From: Carposina sasakii
Taxonomy: Eukaryota > Arthropoda > Insecta > Lepidoptera > Carposinidae
DNA: 64,000 nt
NCBI GenBank assembly: GCA_014607495.2
Contig: CP053167.1
Location: 6,696,001 to 6,760,000 of the forward strand
Reading direction: 5' to 3'
Made by a program: the position numbers and the translations under genes. The notes beneath the pieces were generated by a model that saw only the letters and a list, made by a program, of their open reading frames with translations, made no database searches and was not told the origin of the DNA. Position 1 is the first letter of the stretch. Every line of letters starts with the position of its first letter. This document shows, in pieces, positions 1 to 11,237 of this stretch.

Positions 1-756
1 ACTGAGGTCAGAAATACAATGTTTCGTAATATTATATAAGCATATCAAAGTTCCATCAACCACAAAACCGAAATAGATTTTAATATATTCAATAGTATAT
101 TTAAAAGTTGAGCATTGACAATTATTCCACTGACTTCGCAATTAAATACGGATTATGCAAATATATCAGATATAGTTATTTCTATTAGACTGTCACGTAA
201 GTCTATTAGCCTATGAAGCAAGAACGAAGTAGATATGAGATTTGGCACATAGTATGTTCCTTGTGTACCTGTAGTGTATTATGTATAACAGAATTTCCCG
301 AAATTCCCATAGGCTATCTAATAGCAACTGTCAATTTTCATTAAAAAAATAGTGTAGCGTCAAAATTTTACAAACTTTCGAGTTTATTATATCAGTAGGA
401 TTCATAAGCTGGATAACATTTGTCTTTCATTATAGGTTACCTTTCCGCCTGCCACCCGCTTAACAACGACACTATTTTCTATAAACAAACGTTGTAACAC
501 CTCCACTCTGTACCTCCTTCACTCCTTTATACACTGGCCCCATACAACCACATACGGACACAACCTTGGCATACAAACTCTATGCTGTTACGATTTATAA
601 CAGAGATAGAAAGTTCTTGCAAAATTATACATGTGTTTTGTGTATTTGTTCGTACTACATTTTATAATATGGGGAATAAATTGTAAAGTGTTTCTATTGG
701 TCAGGCAGTTAAATGCAAAAAATAATAATTTCGCAAGATTTATGGACGAACTTACC

Positions 757-1010
757 GCGTGGTGCCGGCAGAGTTGAATTCGTACCACCCCGTGTCTGCC
801 CGTGGGTATCGTACGAGGCGTTTAAGGGTTTCCAGGAGGTGGGCAGCAGTACCTCCCGTGTTGACAACATAGTCCAAAATACAAACTGCGGTCACCAACC
901 CGCCTGCTCAGCGTGGTGACTATGGGCAAATACCGCCCTAAGGCAGTCTTGTGGCGTGCCCTGGGGGAGGCCTACGTCCAGCAGTGGACTGTAATAGGTT
1001 GATGATGATG
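757..1010 (+). repeat. RTE-type LINE 3' tail, copy A
   Basis: A dispersed repeat matched over about 250 bp by the reverse-oriented copy at 47667-47925. Its last part reads in frame as LWRALGEAYVQQWT, the same C-terminal string as the RTE element at 29267-30752 (LLGEAYV). It ends in a (GAT)n tract, typical of RTE-clade LINE 3' ends. It could be a tail fragment or a SINE that borrowed the tail. No intact coding potential remains. Confidence 0.65.
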
Positions 1011-1689
1011 GACGAACTTATGTATGATTAAATGTTTGTTCCGCTTTTTACTCCTTTAAGCAGCACTGGTTAAGCTATAATAATTAGGTATAGAAATTAT
1101 AGCAATATAGATTGTAAAATAAAATATTGTAATTAAAACACCACAAAGTATTATTATTAAATATATTATAAACGCCTTAAACTGAATTAGTTTAGCCGAC
1201 TTGCCAAATATTGAGAAATGATCAAGATTTTGTTTGTTAATAAATATCATAAAAGTTCTAAATATATCAATTTCAATAGCATAAATTATTTGCTTTACTC
1301 TGTTTCAACATTATTTTAATTGCTACCAGAAAGAAAGCAATAAACAATAAATTTTATAACATTCGAATGTTAATTAATTGAAAAAAAAACCGGAGCGATT
1401 TTTGTGAAACTTGTCGGTATAATGTCTGATTTCAAATACAAAATGTGGAAACCTTATATTCTCTATTTATTATTATTATTACACATAACTTCTGAATATA
1501 TTTGCAATTAACTTATTCATAGAGTTTTCTAAAGCGTCGCCATAAGTCAGGACAATAGCAAATTAGATCCAGTAATTTATATTTATTTGACATATTCACG
1601 AAGTTGTAAATTATATATCTTCTATAATATTATTATAGTTTGGTATATTAAAAAAAAATTCTAATTTACTTATTAAATTATACTTCTTC

Positions 1690-1924
1690 TATGATGATGA
1701 TGAACTCCGACGGTATTTCGGCCAAAGCGACCAATCTCTACGGAGATTGGCCAGGTACGCAGGAGATATTATAGTGCACAAATGTGTGCGCAAACACAGA
1801 TGCACTCTCTATTCCGTTGCTCTCATAGTCCGATGGGACGGGAAGCCGACACGACCGGAGAGAGATCAGGCGCAGGACCAACGGTTTTACGTGCTTTCCG
1901 AGGCACGAGCTAAGTGACAATTTT
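1690..1924 (+). repeat. Dispersed repeat with (ATG)n head, copy 1
   Basis: This starts with an ATGATGATGA run and contains a perfect 8-bp hairpin (CCAATCTC-TACG-GAGATTGG, 1730-1749). It ends near a GC-rich block about GGACCAACGG...GGCACGAGC. The reverse copy at 45959-46097 shares both ends but lacks the hairpin middle. Two copies in one window show it is repetitive. The class is unresolved; a SINE or an RTE-dependent short element is likely. Confidence 0.55.
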
Positions 1925-4900
1925 ACAACATTAAAATCTGTACGTGAAGTATATTCTTCTATAATATTATTATAGTTAGGTATATTTAAAAAAATGTTCC
2001 AACTTACTTATTAAATTTACTGACTATCCTATTGTTCTTTATTGCACACTAAACACTAGAGTAATTACAAAGAATATTATGAAAACTTGCTTTTAAAGGT
2101 TGTTTAAGATTTTATGCCTAGTTTAATAAATGAAAAAACTTTATTTCACATTTTTCAGATTAGACAATGGCCAGTTTTTTTACACACAGAAGCGATTTAA
2201 AATATTTACGCATATTATAAATTACTTCCAATAATCGAGATCAGTGACCCTTGAGAAATTGTTTTTAGGTGTATAAATAAAGCGTTTTAGTTTGTCAAAA
2301 CGTGAGTGTGACCTTAACTTTTTAATCTGTGGCCGGTGAAGGTCGTCACCTAGGGTTGACAGGTGTATGAATTTAATAAAAAAATACGAATGTTTTCATT
2401 TTACTATCAGTTTCAGATTTCATAAACGGATTAACGAACCATGATTTTGTCATACATATCTACATACTATAACAGTAATATTGCACTATAAAAAATGTAG
2501 AATTTAATTTAATTTAAGCCGCTAGTTTTAGAGACTTAAAGCTTGAAGGGTGTGTTCTTTATATGACGTAAGCACCCGATAAGAAACGATAATACAAAAT
2601 TCCAACAGGAATGACAATTAACGGAACGTCTTATGTTTACGCGAATGAACTTGCGGGCGACGGCTAGTAATATTATAGGTACAATATTTAACTTTTAGCT
2701 CCTATTTATGAAAGTGTAAAGGGTTAAAGCCATAAGAAACATCAAGTAAAACAAAAACATAGCATAGAGCTTTAAAACGAGTTTGACTTAAAACACCCAT
2801 GTTATTATTTTAATAGCCTTTTAACGTTACCCAATGTTGATTAATACGAATATAAAACGTACCTTAAAATAAGCTATAAGAAATTGTCCCATAAACGGTA
2901 GGCTTAATATTAATGACTTAATGAGGCTTTATTTTAATTTATTGTCTTTTTTACAGCCCTATACAGAATTTGTATTTTACGATGCTTGGTGTGTTCACGG
3001 AATTAATAATTTCCAATATTTTGTGGTTGTAGTAGTAGCAGGTGAAATTGGGGTCAAACACGAATTTATGCATAAAAACACTTTCGAGACTTGGCTTGGT
3101 ACACTGCTGTGTGCTCTGATTGTATTTAATTTTTTTTATTATTATAGAACTTGGCTGGGCACACTGGGTACGTCTCTTTATGCATTGACAGCCAATTTTA
3201 ATGTTTTAATTTTAAATTATTTTCACACAAAAGTTCAAATTTAGAATTTAAAAAAATTGTGAGTCGTTTTGACGTCCAATATTAAAATTGCCCATTAAAC
3301 CATAAGGGTATACACAATTAGTTAAACTAGAAATGTAACCTTTTTAGAAAACTTCTATAGTATAGTTACATTTCTACATATATTTCGCATGAATCGCGCT
3401 GTAGGAAATAGGTAAATATTCAAAATCACATGGTTACCTCAGACCTCACACGCGTCAGCTCCACACAATATCATCCAAACTTTCTACAAAAATGGTCAAG
3501 TCCGAACTTTCAACAAAACATTCCAAATAACCGTTACACTCTACAATTTAAATTCCGAATAACCCCATTAATAACCCGTTTATTTGAATATCGAATTTCA
3601 TAAACACCCGACCACCATACTTCATAGGACCTATAACCATTTGTCAGTACAATTTGTATGGTAAACTTAGAATAGTAGAAAATTATTTAATTAAATACCC
3701 CCTATAGGTAATATTGATTATTCATTATTAATATTTTGTGTGTGTTTGCTTTTGTTTAAACGTTGACCAGTTTAAGTTGAACTCGGTAAGAACAATTTTA
3801 TCGTGAATAATTATTTGAGGTAAGTAAGTACCTATCTTAATAAATTCTACCTGATAATCTTTCTCAAGTTGTCACACACGTTGCCGCACGCCAGTTATGT
3901 TTAGTTGAACTTGGCTTGACATACTACCGCGTACGTAGATTATGCTTTTGTTAAAATTAGGTACCTAATATTAAATAGGTTTTATAAAACATTTGTAAAT
4001 AATTCTTACACTATTTAGGAAAAAAGAGTTTTTTTTATACGAACATTACGTTTAAAAAAATAGATAAAAGCTCATGAGAAAAATTTGATAGAGTTAAAAA
4101 ACATAGGATATCCTCAGTTTTTCGTCGACAAATAGTTACAATAAGTCATATAAATGCATTAAATTCAAAACGCAGCAGGCGAACATGGCGCTAGCTCGTT
4201 ACTTATAAACTGTATAACAAATGCATTTTAATGTAATTTCTCGTGTTTCTTACACAATGGCTTGTCAACGGGAGGTGTTAGTTATGTAAACTAGGTAGTG
4301 GGTTCGAATCCAGTTACAAATAACGTATGGTTTTAACTGACGTTGGTAATAGCAAATGGTAATTACCAAGAAGTTTTAATTGTAAAATACCAACTGATGA
4401 TAATAGTATACCTATACTTAATAATGATTTTTTTAGTTAATTAAAATATAAGTATATCACTAGTAGATTACATAATTAATTTGGTTAAATTGTAAAATAC
4501 TATTTATTATTTCATTATAAATTATTTAGTTCTCTCTCTTTTAGTGTTTAAGTTCTTTACACCCCCACTATTCTATGTTTTACTACTAGTACTAGTTACT
4601 TTTAGTAGTTAGTTTTAGTACTAGTTACTCGTAAATCCCTTTTTCACTCTTAATAAAAACAAACCCGATAGGTGCCATATTTTCAGCAGCGTTGAGCGTA
4701 CGCTCCCCGACACATCATTTGGAAAATAATAGGTTTTCAAAATGGCCGGACGTTGTCCGACGCCGAACCGGAAGCGTGATGAGACCGGAAATAGATTTTT
4801 GAAAGTTCCCATCAACGGAAAAATGAACGCGTTCGTTTTGTTCGAACTCCGGGCTTGGGGGACTTATTGCTGCGTTCATGTTTGTGTTCTATATATAGGT

Positions 4901-5111
4901 AGATATAGGTACGGTGCTACTTATAAACCATTTTCTCGTGCATTCAAGAGCAATAAGTAAATTCAATTATTTATTCAATTATAGATAGAGTATATAAAAA
5001 ATGGCAGTTTACACCATGCCAGTCATTTAGGTGTTGCTTCAATAAAATTATATTTAATGAGGCTAAATGAACCTGTTAAGACATTTTACATCAAATTGTA
5101 TTGAATATAAT
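1925..5111. other. AT-rich non-coding stretch
   Basis: No gene is supported. A pyrimidine-rich acceptor-like site ends at 2955, but no convincing exon follows. A tRNA-type B-box (GGTTCGAATCC, about 4302-4312) marks a small SINE remnant near 4290-4345. The GC-richer block at 4680-4870 has short open frames on both strands that match nothing I recognise. Confidence 0.4.
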
Positions 5112-5456
5112 AATGGACGCCCGCGACTCCATCCGCGTGGACTACAGAAAAAACAAAATGTCGAAATTATCCGGAATAAAAACATTTTCCAGGGAAGTAG
5201 CCTATAAGAGAATGTTAAGTGGGACCTGTCGGAATATACCTATTCCTGAAGACTGCATCGAAATCGGTTCAGCCGTTTCTGAGATTAGCGTGCACAAACG
5301 CACAGACAAAGAGACAAATCGACAAACAGACAAATATTCTAAAAATAATTATTTTGGGTACTATTCCGTTGATAAAGTTCTCCTATAATATTTTTTCTCA
5401 TATATCTTTCATGTACAAACTGCTATCCGTTTTATTTTCATTATTTGTATAGAAGA
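5112..5456 (-). mobile_element. Helitron-like non-autonomous element, family A, copy 1
   Basis: Reverse-complement copy of the unit at 54708-55041. Shared landmarks are the GC hairpin around CGCGGACGGAGTCGCGGGC, the ATCCCGGATAATTTCGACATTTTG block, the GAACCGATTTCGATGCAG block and the GTTTGTCTGTGCG run. Terminal GC hairpin plus a CTAG-type end, with no inverted repeats, suggests a Helitron-type end. This copy lacks the final CTAGT. The open frames across it are incidental. Confidence 0.5.
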
Positions 5457-6740
5457 TATCAAATTAAACATTGATTAATGATTAGCCTAAACAATGCTTA
5501 AATTTGTTATAAGTGAGGCTTACCTGTCTACCTAGGTCCTAGCTATATTAAGGCCCACTTATAGTAAATAAAAAATCTAGGTTGAATCAAGAATAGCAAT
5601 AACGATGATGGTCGAAAACTTGTAATTCAGCTGTATTCTGTTAATTAATATAGAGACCTAGCAATAATAAAGACAATTTTTTAAATAAGAATACAGGCTA
5701 TTTACATATTTTTACATATTTCTCTGTTCTTTTTATAGAACGGATTCGAAAATTAGTCAGGTTTAGGCAATTTCAAAATTGATTTCTATCTTCAAATGAC
5801 TTTGCATATTTTTTGTACAATTCGATCGATTTTTTTACATCGATGTGGTCATCCATGCAAATAATATCGAGAAAGTAGGAATATCGGTTTTTTACGCTAC
5901 ACGAATTGGTTGGTATGTATTAATTATTTGTTTTGTGAAATATGAGTAGGACAGTAATTAGGTACCTATACTTAATTATTTCAAATTACATCTTCCCAAC
6001 TTTTATTAAAAAGAAAGGTGGTTTTTTAACGATAGGAAAATATCTGAATACGAACCTGGTAATAGTTCGTCGTCACATGGTCAGAAGATCTTTATTTACC
6101 TACAAGTCCTTAGGTAGATTTTGCTTGCTTGTGCGTGCCGATTTCTGTCTACCCCGTTTTATGTAATGTAGTGTAGTGTATTTTAGTGTATTGTGTATGT
6201 CGATAGCGTTACGGAGCGTTAAAAAAAATTCACGCTTCCCCCCAATCCTTTATTTATTTCCGTACGTAGGTAAGTAACATAGTTTATGCAGCTATTTAAA
6301 TAATCTACTTCTTTATTTAATTTAAAACACTAGCACCATTAGGCCGCTTCTTAAGTGTGTAATTAAAAGATGAACTAACTGGTAGCTCAAGTTTCATTTT
6401 ATAATTGAATTCTTGTATAGTTTCACTTCTGATCACGTTTGACCTCACAAGACACCTATTTACTAACCAATCTTAGGTATGTAATTAGATATTAAAAATT
6501 CAAAAGTCATAAATGTTATAATTTTGAATAACTGCTAATCTATTTGCGCCTAACTATGCGCATTATGTTATTTATTGGTAATTTCGTATAACATAAATAA
6601 ACCCGTATTATTAATTCTTATTAATATCAAAATTAATTATTTATTATGCATTTATGGGCTCATATTTTGTTTATTAACGTAAATATAATAATACTTATTT
6701 ACCTATTAAACCCTTTTATTCATAAATAACTTTTAGCATA
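5457..6740. other. No recognised feature
   Basis: AT-rich sequence. A purine/pyrimidine simple stretch built from TGTAGTGTAGTGTATTTTAGTG is at about 6166-6200. Open frames here are short, use no recognisable domain and have no splice support. Confidence 0.4.
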
Positions 6741-7128
6741 TACAGGGTGATTTTTGGTCGTCAACGTTCCCGAAAACTACGGAATCTCCTCATCATCACG
6801 ATCATTTTTCTCCATGGAAGCATACCTGGGAAGTGTCTGGTTTCCAAAATATTAGGGTCCAAAGTTGAGTAAATAGACTTCGTTTTTCTGCATAAATGCA
6901 CATAGACGCGCGTAGCAGGATTTTTTCACGAAAAATAATTAATATCTGTCTATAAAAAAACTAACATAAACACTAGACACTATAAATTTCGCACGACCAA
7001 GGAATTTAAAATTTTTTTTCAAAAAAAAATATTTTTTTTCCCAGCATTTTGTTTGGCATAAACTTACTTTATTTCATGTATAGAGTACGTACCCTTCGTT
7101 AAAGGTGGCCACAAAAAAACATCCTGTA
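6741..7128 (-). mobile_element. MITE family M, copy 1 (about 390 bp)
   Basis: One of four copies (47218, 51206, 57380). The ends are inverted repeats built on TACAGGATGTTTTTT, here with one change at the left end (TACAGGGTGATTTTT). Internal landmarks shared by all copies are CTTAACGAAGGGTACGTA, ATGCTGGGAAAC, CATAGACAGATAT, ATGTGCATTTATGCAG and TTTGGACCCTAATAT. The TA at each outer edge would fit a Tc1/mariner-type TA duplication. There is no coding capacity. Confidence 0.6.
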
Positions 7129-7206
7129 TGTTCTTGTCACATTCCATAATGCTAAACCTGGGTGCATGATTTCCTTAGTGATCCTGTAGGTTGTTCTGGC
7201 TATCCC
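7129..7206 (-). repeat. Dispersed repeat XY, X part, beside MITE copy 1
   Basis: Read on the minus strand this is GGGATAGCCAGAAC...CAGGATCAC...GACAAG. The same string lies beside the other three MITE M copies (47554-47667, 51108-51175, 57729-57929), but on differing sides. The function is unknown; it is annotated as a repeat because of its copy number. Confidence 0.45.
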
Positions 7207-7239
7207 ATTTTGGGAAAATAGTCGTATTAGGTATTTCCT

Positions 7240-7551
7240 CATCATCATCATTTACAACCCTGAGAAGTCCACTAGTGGACATAGTCCTCCCCCAACAACC
7301 TCCACTCCGACCGGTCGGAAGCCGCCTGCATCCAACCGACGCCTTGACCATGTCGTCCGTCCACCTCGCGTGTGGCCTTCCCACGCTGCGCTTGCCGATA
7401 CGTGGTATCCACTCTAGAACTTTCCGACTCCATCGGCCATCAGTTCTTCGAGCTATGTGCCCTGCCCATTGCCACTTCAGCTTGCTGGACCATTCAGCTA
7501 TATCGGTGATCTTTGTACGTCTGCGGATCTCCTCATTTCTGATTCGATCAG
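7240..7551 (-). mobile_element. RTE LINE 3'-end fragment
   Basis: Reverse-complement match to the last ~310 bp of the RTE copy at 29267-30752. On the minus strand it reads the same C-terminal segment (IRNEEIRRRTKI..., QWAGHIAR, GRPxARWTDD), followed by a short tail and (GAT)n. Divergence is low, so the two copies are probably of similar age. It is severely 5'-truncated, as is usual for target-primed insertion. Confidence 0.8.
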
Positions 7552-7606
7552 GTATGTATGTATGTTAAATTACATAACCATTAAATAATGGATTACAATA
7601 AGAATT

Positions 7607-7632
7607 AATAGAATAGAATAGAATAGAATAGA
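7607..7632. repeat. (AATAG)n microsatellite
   Basis: Five consecutive AATAG-type units, directly before a T-rich run. Confidence 0.85.
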
Positions 7633-7676
7633 TTTTTATTTGAAAATTACACATACACGGACAGAAGTAACAAAGT

Positions 7677-7889
7677 CACGAGCACACCGGATGCGTATAC
7701 GCGTACACGTACCTCTGAGTTGTAATGTATGGAACTGTATAAGACAGGACACACCGTTTGACATCTACGCTTACACATACGCATACGCATCCGGTCTGCC
7801 CGTGCCTATACAGTTCCACACATTACAACTCAGAGGTACGTATACGTCTACGCTTACGTGTACGCATACGCATCCGGTGTGCTCGAGGC
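7677..7889. mobile_element. Foldback element F, copy 1
   Basis: The ends are long inverted repeats starting CGAGCACACCGGATGCG and continuing through alternating GCGTA/ACGCG-type steps to a GTACCTCTGAGTTGTAATG block, then a core with AGACAGG. A second copy lies at 31018-31248. The subterminal repeats of GCGTAYGCGTA type look like clustered binding sites. No transposase is encoded, so the superfamily is unassigned. Confidence 0.6.
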
Positions 7890-8892
7890 TTTAATTCGTA
7901 AAGAAGATAAATACCGCAAGAACACATGAAAACCAATTGTTCCCAATATGGAACACTGGCGTGAAAATATTCCATTTTTTACAATATAATTGGTACACGT
8001 TAACTTCGCCTGACATGACAAATACTTGATTAACACAATTTATGTTTTATTCATAAAGATGCAACAATTTTTTATGTTTTCAACAAGAATTAAATTAAAA
8101 TTTTACTATAGATTCTGTGTACACGCATATCTACCTTTTATATTTAATTATCACTTTCCTTGCTGGAAGAAATCTTCCTTCGGTTTGCTGGAAGAAATCT
8201 CTCACAGAGATAAGCACGACTCTGTACATTTTCTTTCATAATTTCTGTCTGTATATAAATGTATGTGTACAATAAAGAATAAGAATTCCATGAAGATTTT
8301 TTTACTGCGCTATTTATAAGCCTTTGTCGGCTAATTCTATCAAAACAAATATCGTTTTAACATTAAAAAAACAAAATAAATGTTAACTATTTTTTTAAAG
8401 GTATCAAGGTATCATACACTCGGGTCAAAAAAAAACATTTTCTTATTAATATTTTTAATAAAATATATTATCATCCCAATAAAAACACTACATAATTCGA
8501 AGTTATCATAACTTTATTTATAAGCCAACTTTATTGATAAACCTTTTATATTTAACAAGCTACACGTAACCCATAAATAACCAGATAGGAACTATCTTTA
8601 TCTCAACAATCCAACTGAATCGCATTTGAAATAGGTATTTCTATTGTTTTTGAAAAACAATACGAATACACAGTAAAATGGAGGTGCATATACAACCCAA
8701 TTGGGCTTAATGACTGCGGCTGTAAGCGTTAATCGTTCAAGTATAGGTGGTGCGAGTGATAGGTTATAGCGGGCAGGTGCATGATATGACCTTGACTTAA
8801 GATCTTAGAAGACTTAAGGTCCCGCGTTGCGTTGATCGTCCACCACCAGCACAGCTTCACATAACCTTGGGGAAGGTAAATTATGAGTGCTT
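7890..8892. other. Non-coding stretch with a retro-type 3' end
   Basis: Two short copies of GCTGGAAGAAATCT lie at about 8162-8200. A segment ending TGTATGTGTACAATAAAGAATAAG (about 8245-8285), with an AATAAA signal, resembles a processed LINE or SINE 3' end. Nothing else is supported. Confidence 0.3.
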
Positions 8893-8916
8893 TCAATCGT
8901 ATGACTTTGTCTTGAG

Positions 8917-9108
8917 GTGACGTCAAGGCGACACTGGTTCGCAGTTGAAGTGCCGAAAACTCGTACTAAGCATTTTGCTTCAACATTCATAGTGCGAACG
9001 GACAAGCTGTGGAACCTGCCTGAATCCCTGTTCCCCATAAACCATAATCTTGCGGTCTTCAAGTCGAGAGTAAACTGGTTTCTTTTAGGCAAGCGCGCTC
9101 TATCTTAG
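8917..9108 (+). pseudogene. LINE reverse transcriptase C-terminal remnant
   Basis: An open stretch of about 63 codons with the string KTRTKHFAS, a VRTDKLWN motif, a PESLFP motif and an FKSRVNxFLLGKR ending before TAG. That order is the usual C-terminus of insect non-LTR retrotransposon reverse transcriptases (CR1/jockey-like group). Everything upstream (catalytic palm, endonuclease) is missing or unrecognisable, so this is a 5'-truncated dead copy. The clade is inferred from memory of family endings. Confidence 0.55.
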
Positions 9109-9239
9109 ACTGCAACGGTGCTTACCATCAGGCGCGTTGTGGTCAAGCGTAAGACTATTTAATTTTTAAAAAATCTCGCCATTAGACCCATTTCCAGATA
9201 TTTAATTGTATTAGTTGTTAGTTGGTTCGGTAGTTAGAA

Positions 9240-9452
9240 CTAACGTGAAAACCTAATCCTGATGATGCCACGGGTGTCGGCATATGTCGATTAATTATTT
9301 TAATTGGTTGTCGGATTAGCAGCTATGTGTGTGTGGTTGCATGCTAGGTGCTTGGATCTGGCTTCTCGTTACGACTGCAATGTCTTGCGTTCGTGACCAT
9401 GAGTCGGCAGATCCTTGGGTCAGTGGAGAGTGTAGGGCCCGGTGGTGGGCGA
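9240..9452 (+). mobile_element. Penelope-like element 3'/pLTR fragment
   Basis: Collinear, diverged match to the outer non-coding end of the Penelope arms (41240-41453). Shared pieces are CCTGATGATGCCACGG, CATATGT, GCATGCTAGGTGCT, CTGG/CTTCTC and the terminal GTGTAGGGCCCGGTGGTGGGCG. It therefore marks a third, older insertion of this Penelope family in the window. It contains a damaged hammerhead motif (9253-9293). Confidence 0.65.
9253..9293 (+). ncRNA. Degenerate hammerhead-like motif
   Basis: Stem I halves CTAATC and GATTA can pair. The core CTGATGA is intact and is followed by GCC...GGC. The GAAAC segment present in the Penelope arms at 41271-41275 is deleted, so GGC runs straight into ATATGTC. 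The putative cleavage triplet would be GTC. Without GAAA it should be inactive. Confidence 0.4.
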
Positions 9453-11175
9453 ATCCTCGATGGTCATTTCCAGATGTTATAGGGGTTTCCCTGTATCCAT
9501 ATGTGTGCGCAATTTATCCAATGATTTATTAAATAGTTTACATATCTAGTGATTAGATCCTGCACACATTTAGAACTAAATGAAAAACTAAATGAAATTG
9601 AGATGGAAAACTGGTGTCGAAATGAAATTAGAGTCTTCCAATATAAAAAAAAAAACGAAAAGGGATGTCTATGCTTTCGTTCTTCCGTATTTTTTCTAGA
9701 CCTGCCAGTTGAATCCTTCTCTAAATAATTGACAATTTCATTTTAAAAACCTCCGCGTGGCGAGGACCGCTTACGCCCCTCCCTCAAACCGTATATTTAA
9801 TCGGTAAAATAAATCTTGGTACGATAATGCCAGACTAACGAGTGACGCTACAATGCCGCGACAATCGGCGGCGGCTCTTTTCATCTTGACACTTTGTCTT
9901 TTGTAGTGACGCCGACGCGTATTTGCAGCGACTGAAGAAAGAATTGCGTTTGCACGAATTGTTGTGCGCTGTAGGAATAGAGCCTAATAACTTGTTTTTC
10001 TTATACCTCTTCTTTGTTGTACACACATAAATAATAAATATAACAACCTTAGTATACAAAACAGTGACGTGCTTATCAAGATATTTCTTGCAGCATAGGT
10101 ACTAAGCAAAATTGACAAAAACAAATGCAAAGTGAGGGTAACAAATGTGCACTAACAGCTTACAACTACTAACAAATCGATTTCATTTTATTCATGAACT
10201 GTCACAAATATTATTTTGTTTTGTGTTTGAAATTAATTATTCCTGCAATTCAAAATTATGAAGCAAACATTGATATAAATCTATGTCAGATTACGTGGAT
10301 TAGGTGTTTGATATTCGTTAAAATCCCAGCAATATGGTGTGAAATAAGAAACAGGGAAAAAATGCCATTCCTGAGCCGACATAACGCTTAACTTCTCCTA
10401 ATTATTGACAGGTAGTTAACTTGACATAACTGTGAAAATGTGGACATAATAATCAAAATCATTCTGTAAATTTCTTGCAAAATTACGTAAGCAACATAAC
10501 AATAACAAATTAAAGTTGTGTTAATTTATATATTCGCTACAAAAATTATATTTCCAGCTTTAACAATGGTTCGAATTAAACTACAAGACCAATTCACATC
10601 GGTCGTACTACACGCGTTATTGGTTTATCGGATGCCGGGTTAATCTGCGAAATTTTACCAACGCGGCTCCTTTGTTGTGACTTTTTGTTTGTTCCCTCTT
10701 AAATTATCCTCCTTCAGGAATCGATCGCGGCATTGAGGCCCGATGAGAATTTCCCCGGTAAATATCAAAGGATGCTTCCACTGATTGAAGTATAACATTT
10801 AAATTGCGAGTGCTTTTTCTTGTAATTGCTGAGAATTGCCTGCGATTGTCATTTTTTCTGATTTGTGACCGCGTAGTGTAAATAGGTTAGTTATTTGTTT
10901 ACACATAATTATGATAATCATCAGGTATCTAGGTCTAAAATATGGATATAGTCGAATCATTAGCCGCTGTCATTCCATTTTTTTAACAAGTTTCAAGTCA
11001 TATATTTAAAAAGTTTTTACTGCATTTAACAAAAAATAGTCAATTAATCGATATGCCCCCGAAATACTTTAATTACGTCAAGATAAAAATATCTAAGGAA
11101 ATTTTTTTGGAATATCGTAACTGTAATCTAATGTAAATTAAGCTCATTTCATTAAATTTTGTTGTATTTTTTCAG
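9453..11175. other. Non-coding stretch with two GC-richer blocks
   Basis: No exon is supported. The blocks at about 9745-9960 and 10600-10790 are clearly richer in GC and CpG than the neighbourhood, with no open frame of note. They could be regulatory DNA or old repeat. The rest is AT-rich. Confidence 0.3.
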
Positions 11176-11237
11176 GAACATTTCAACATTGGAAACGACT
11201 TCATTGTCTTCACCTTCTCGGTATGAGTTAGAAAGTG
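11176..11237 (+). CDS. Candidate internal exon (62 bp)
   Basis: The acceptor is a long T-rich tract ending TTTTTTCAG (to 11175), and the donor is a consensus GTAAGT at 11238. Of the three frames only one is open; after one leading base it reads NISTLETTSLSSPSRYELES, a Ser/Thr-rich peptide, and leaves one trailing base. I do not recognise the protein, and no partner exon could be joined with confidence. It may belong to a host gene with very long introns. A chance pairing of splice signals is possible. Confidence 0.35.

Noticed and set aside
2956..3045. Exon after the TCTTTTTTACAG acceptor
   Set aside because: The frame is low in complexity (run of Val), the donor is weak, and nothing is recognised.
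7640..7894. 84-codon frame rich in Tyr, Thr and Ala
   Set aside because: Produced by the alternating GCGTA-type arms of foldback element F; a similar artefact occurs at 30989-31348.
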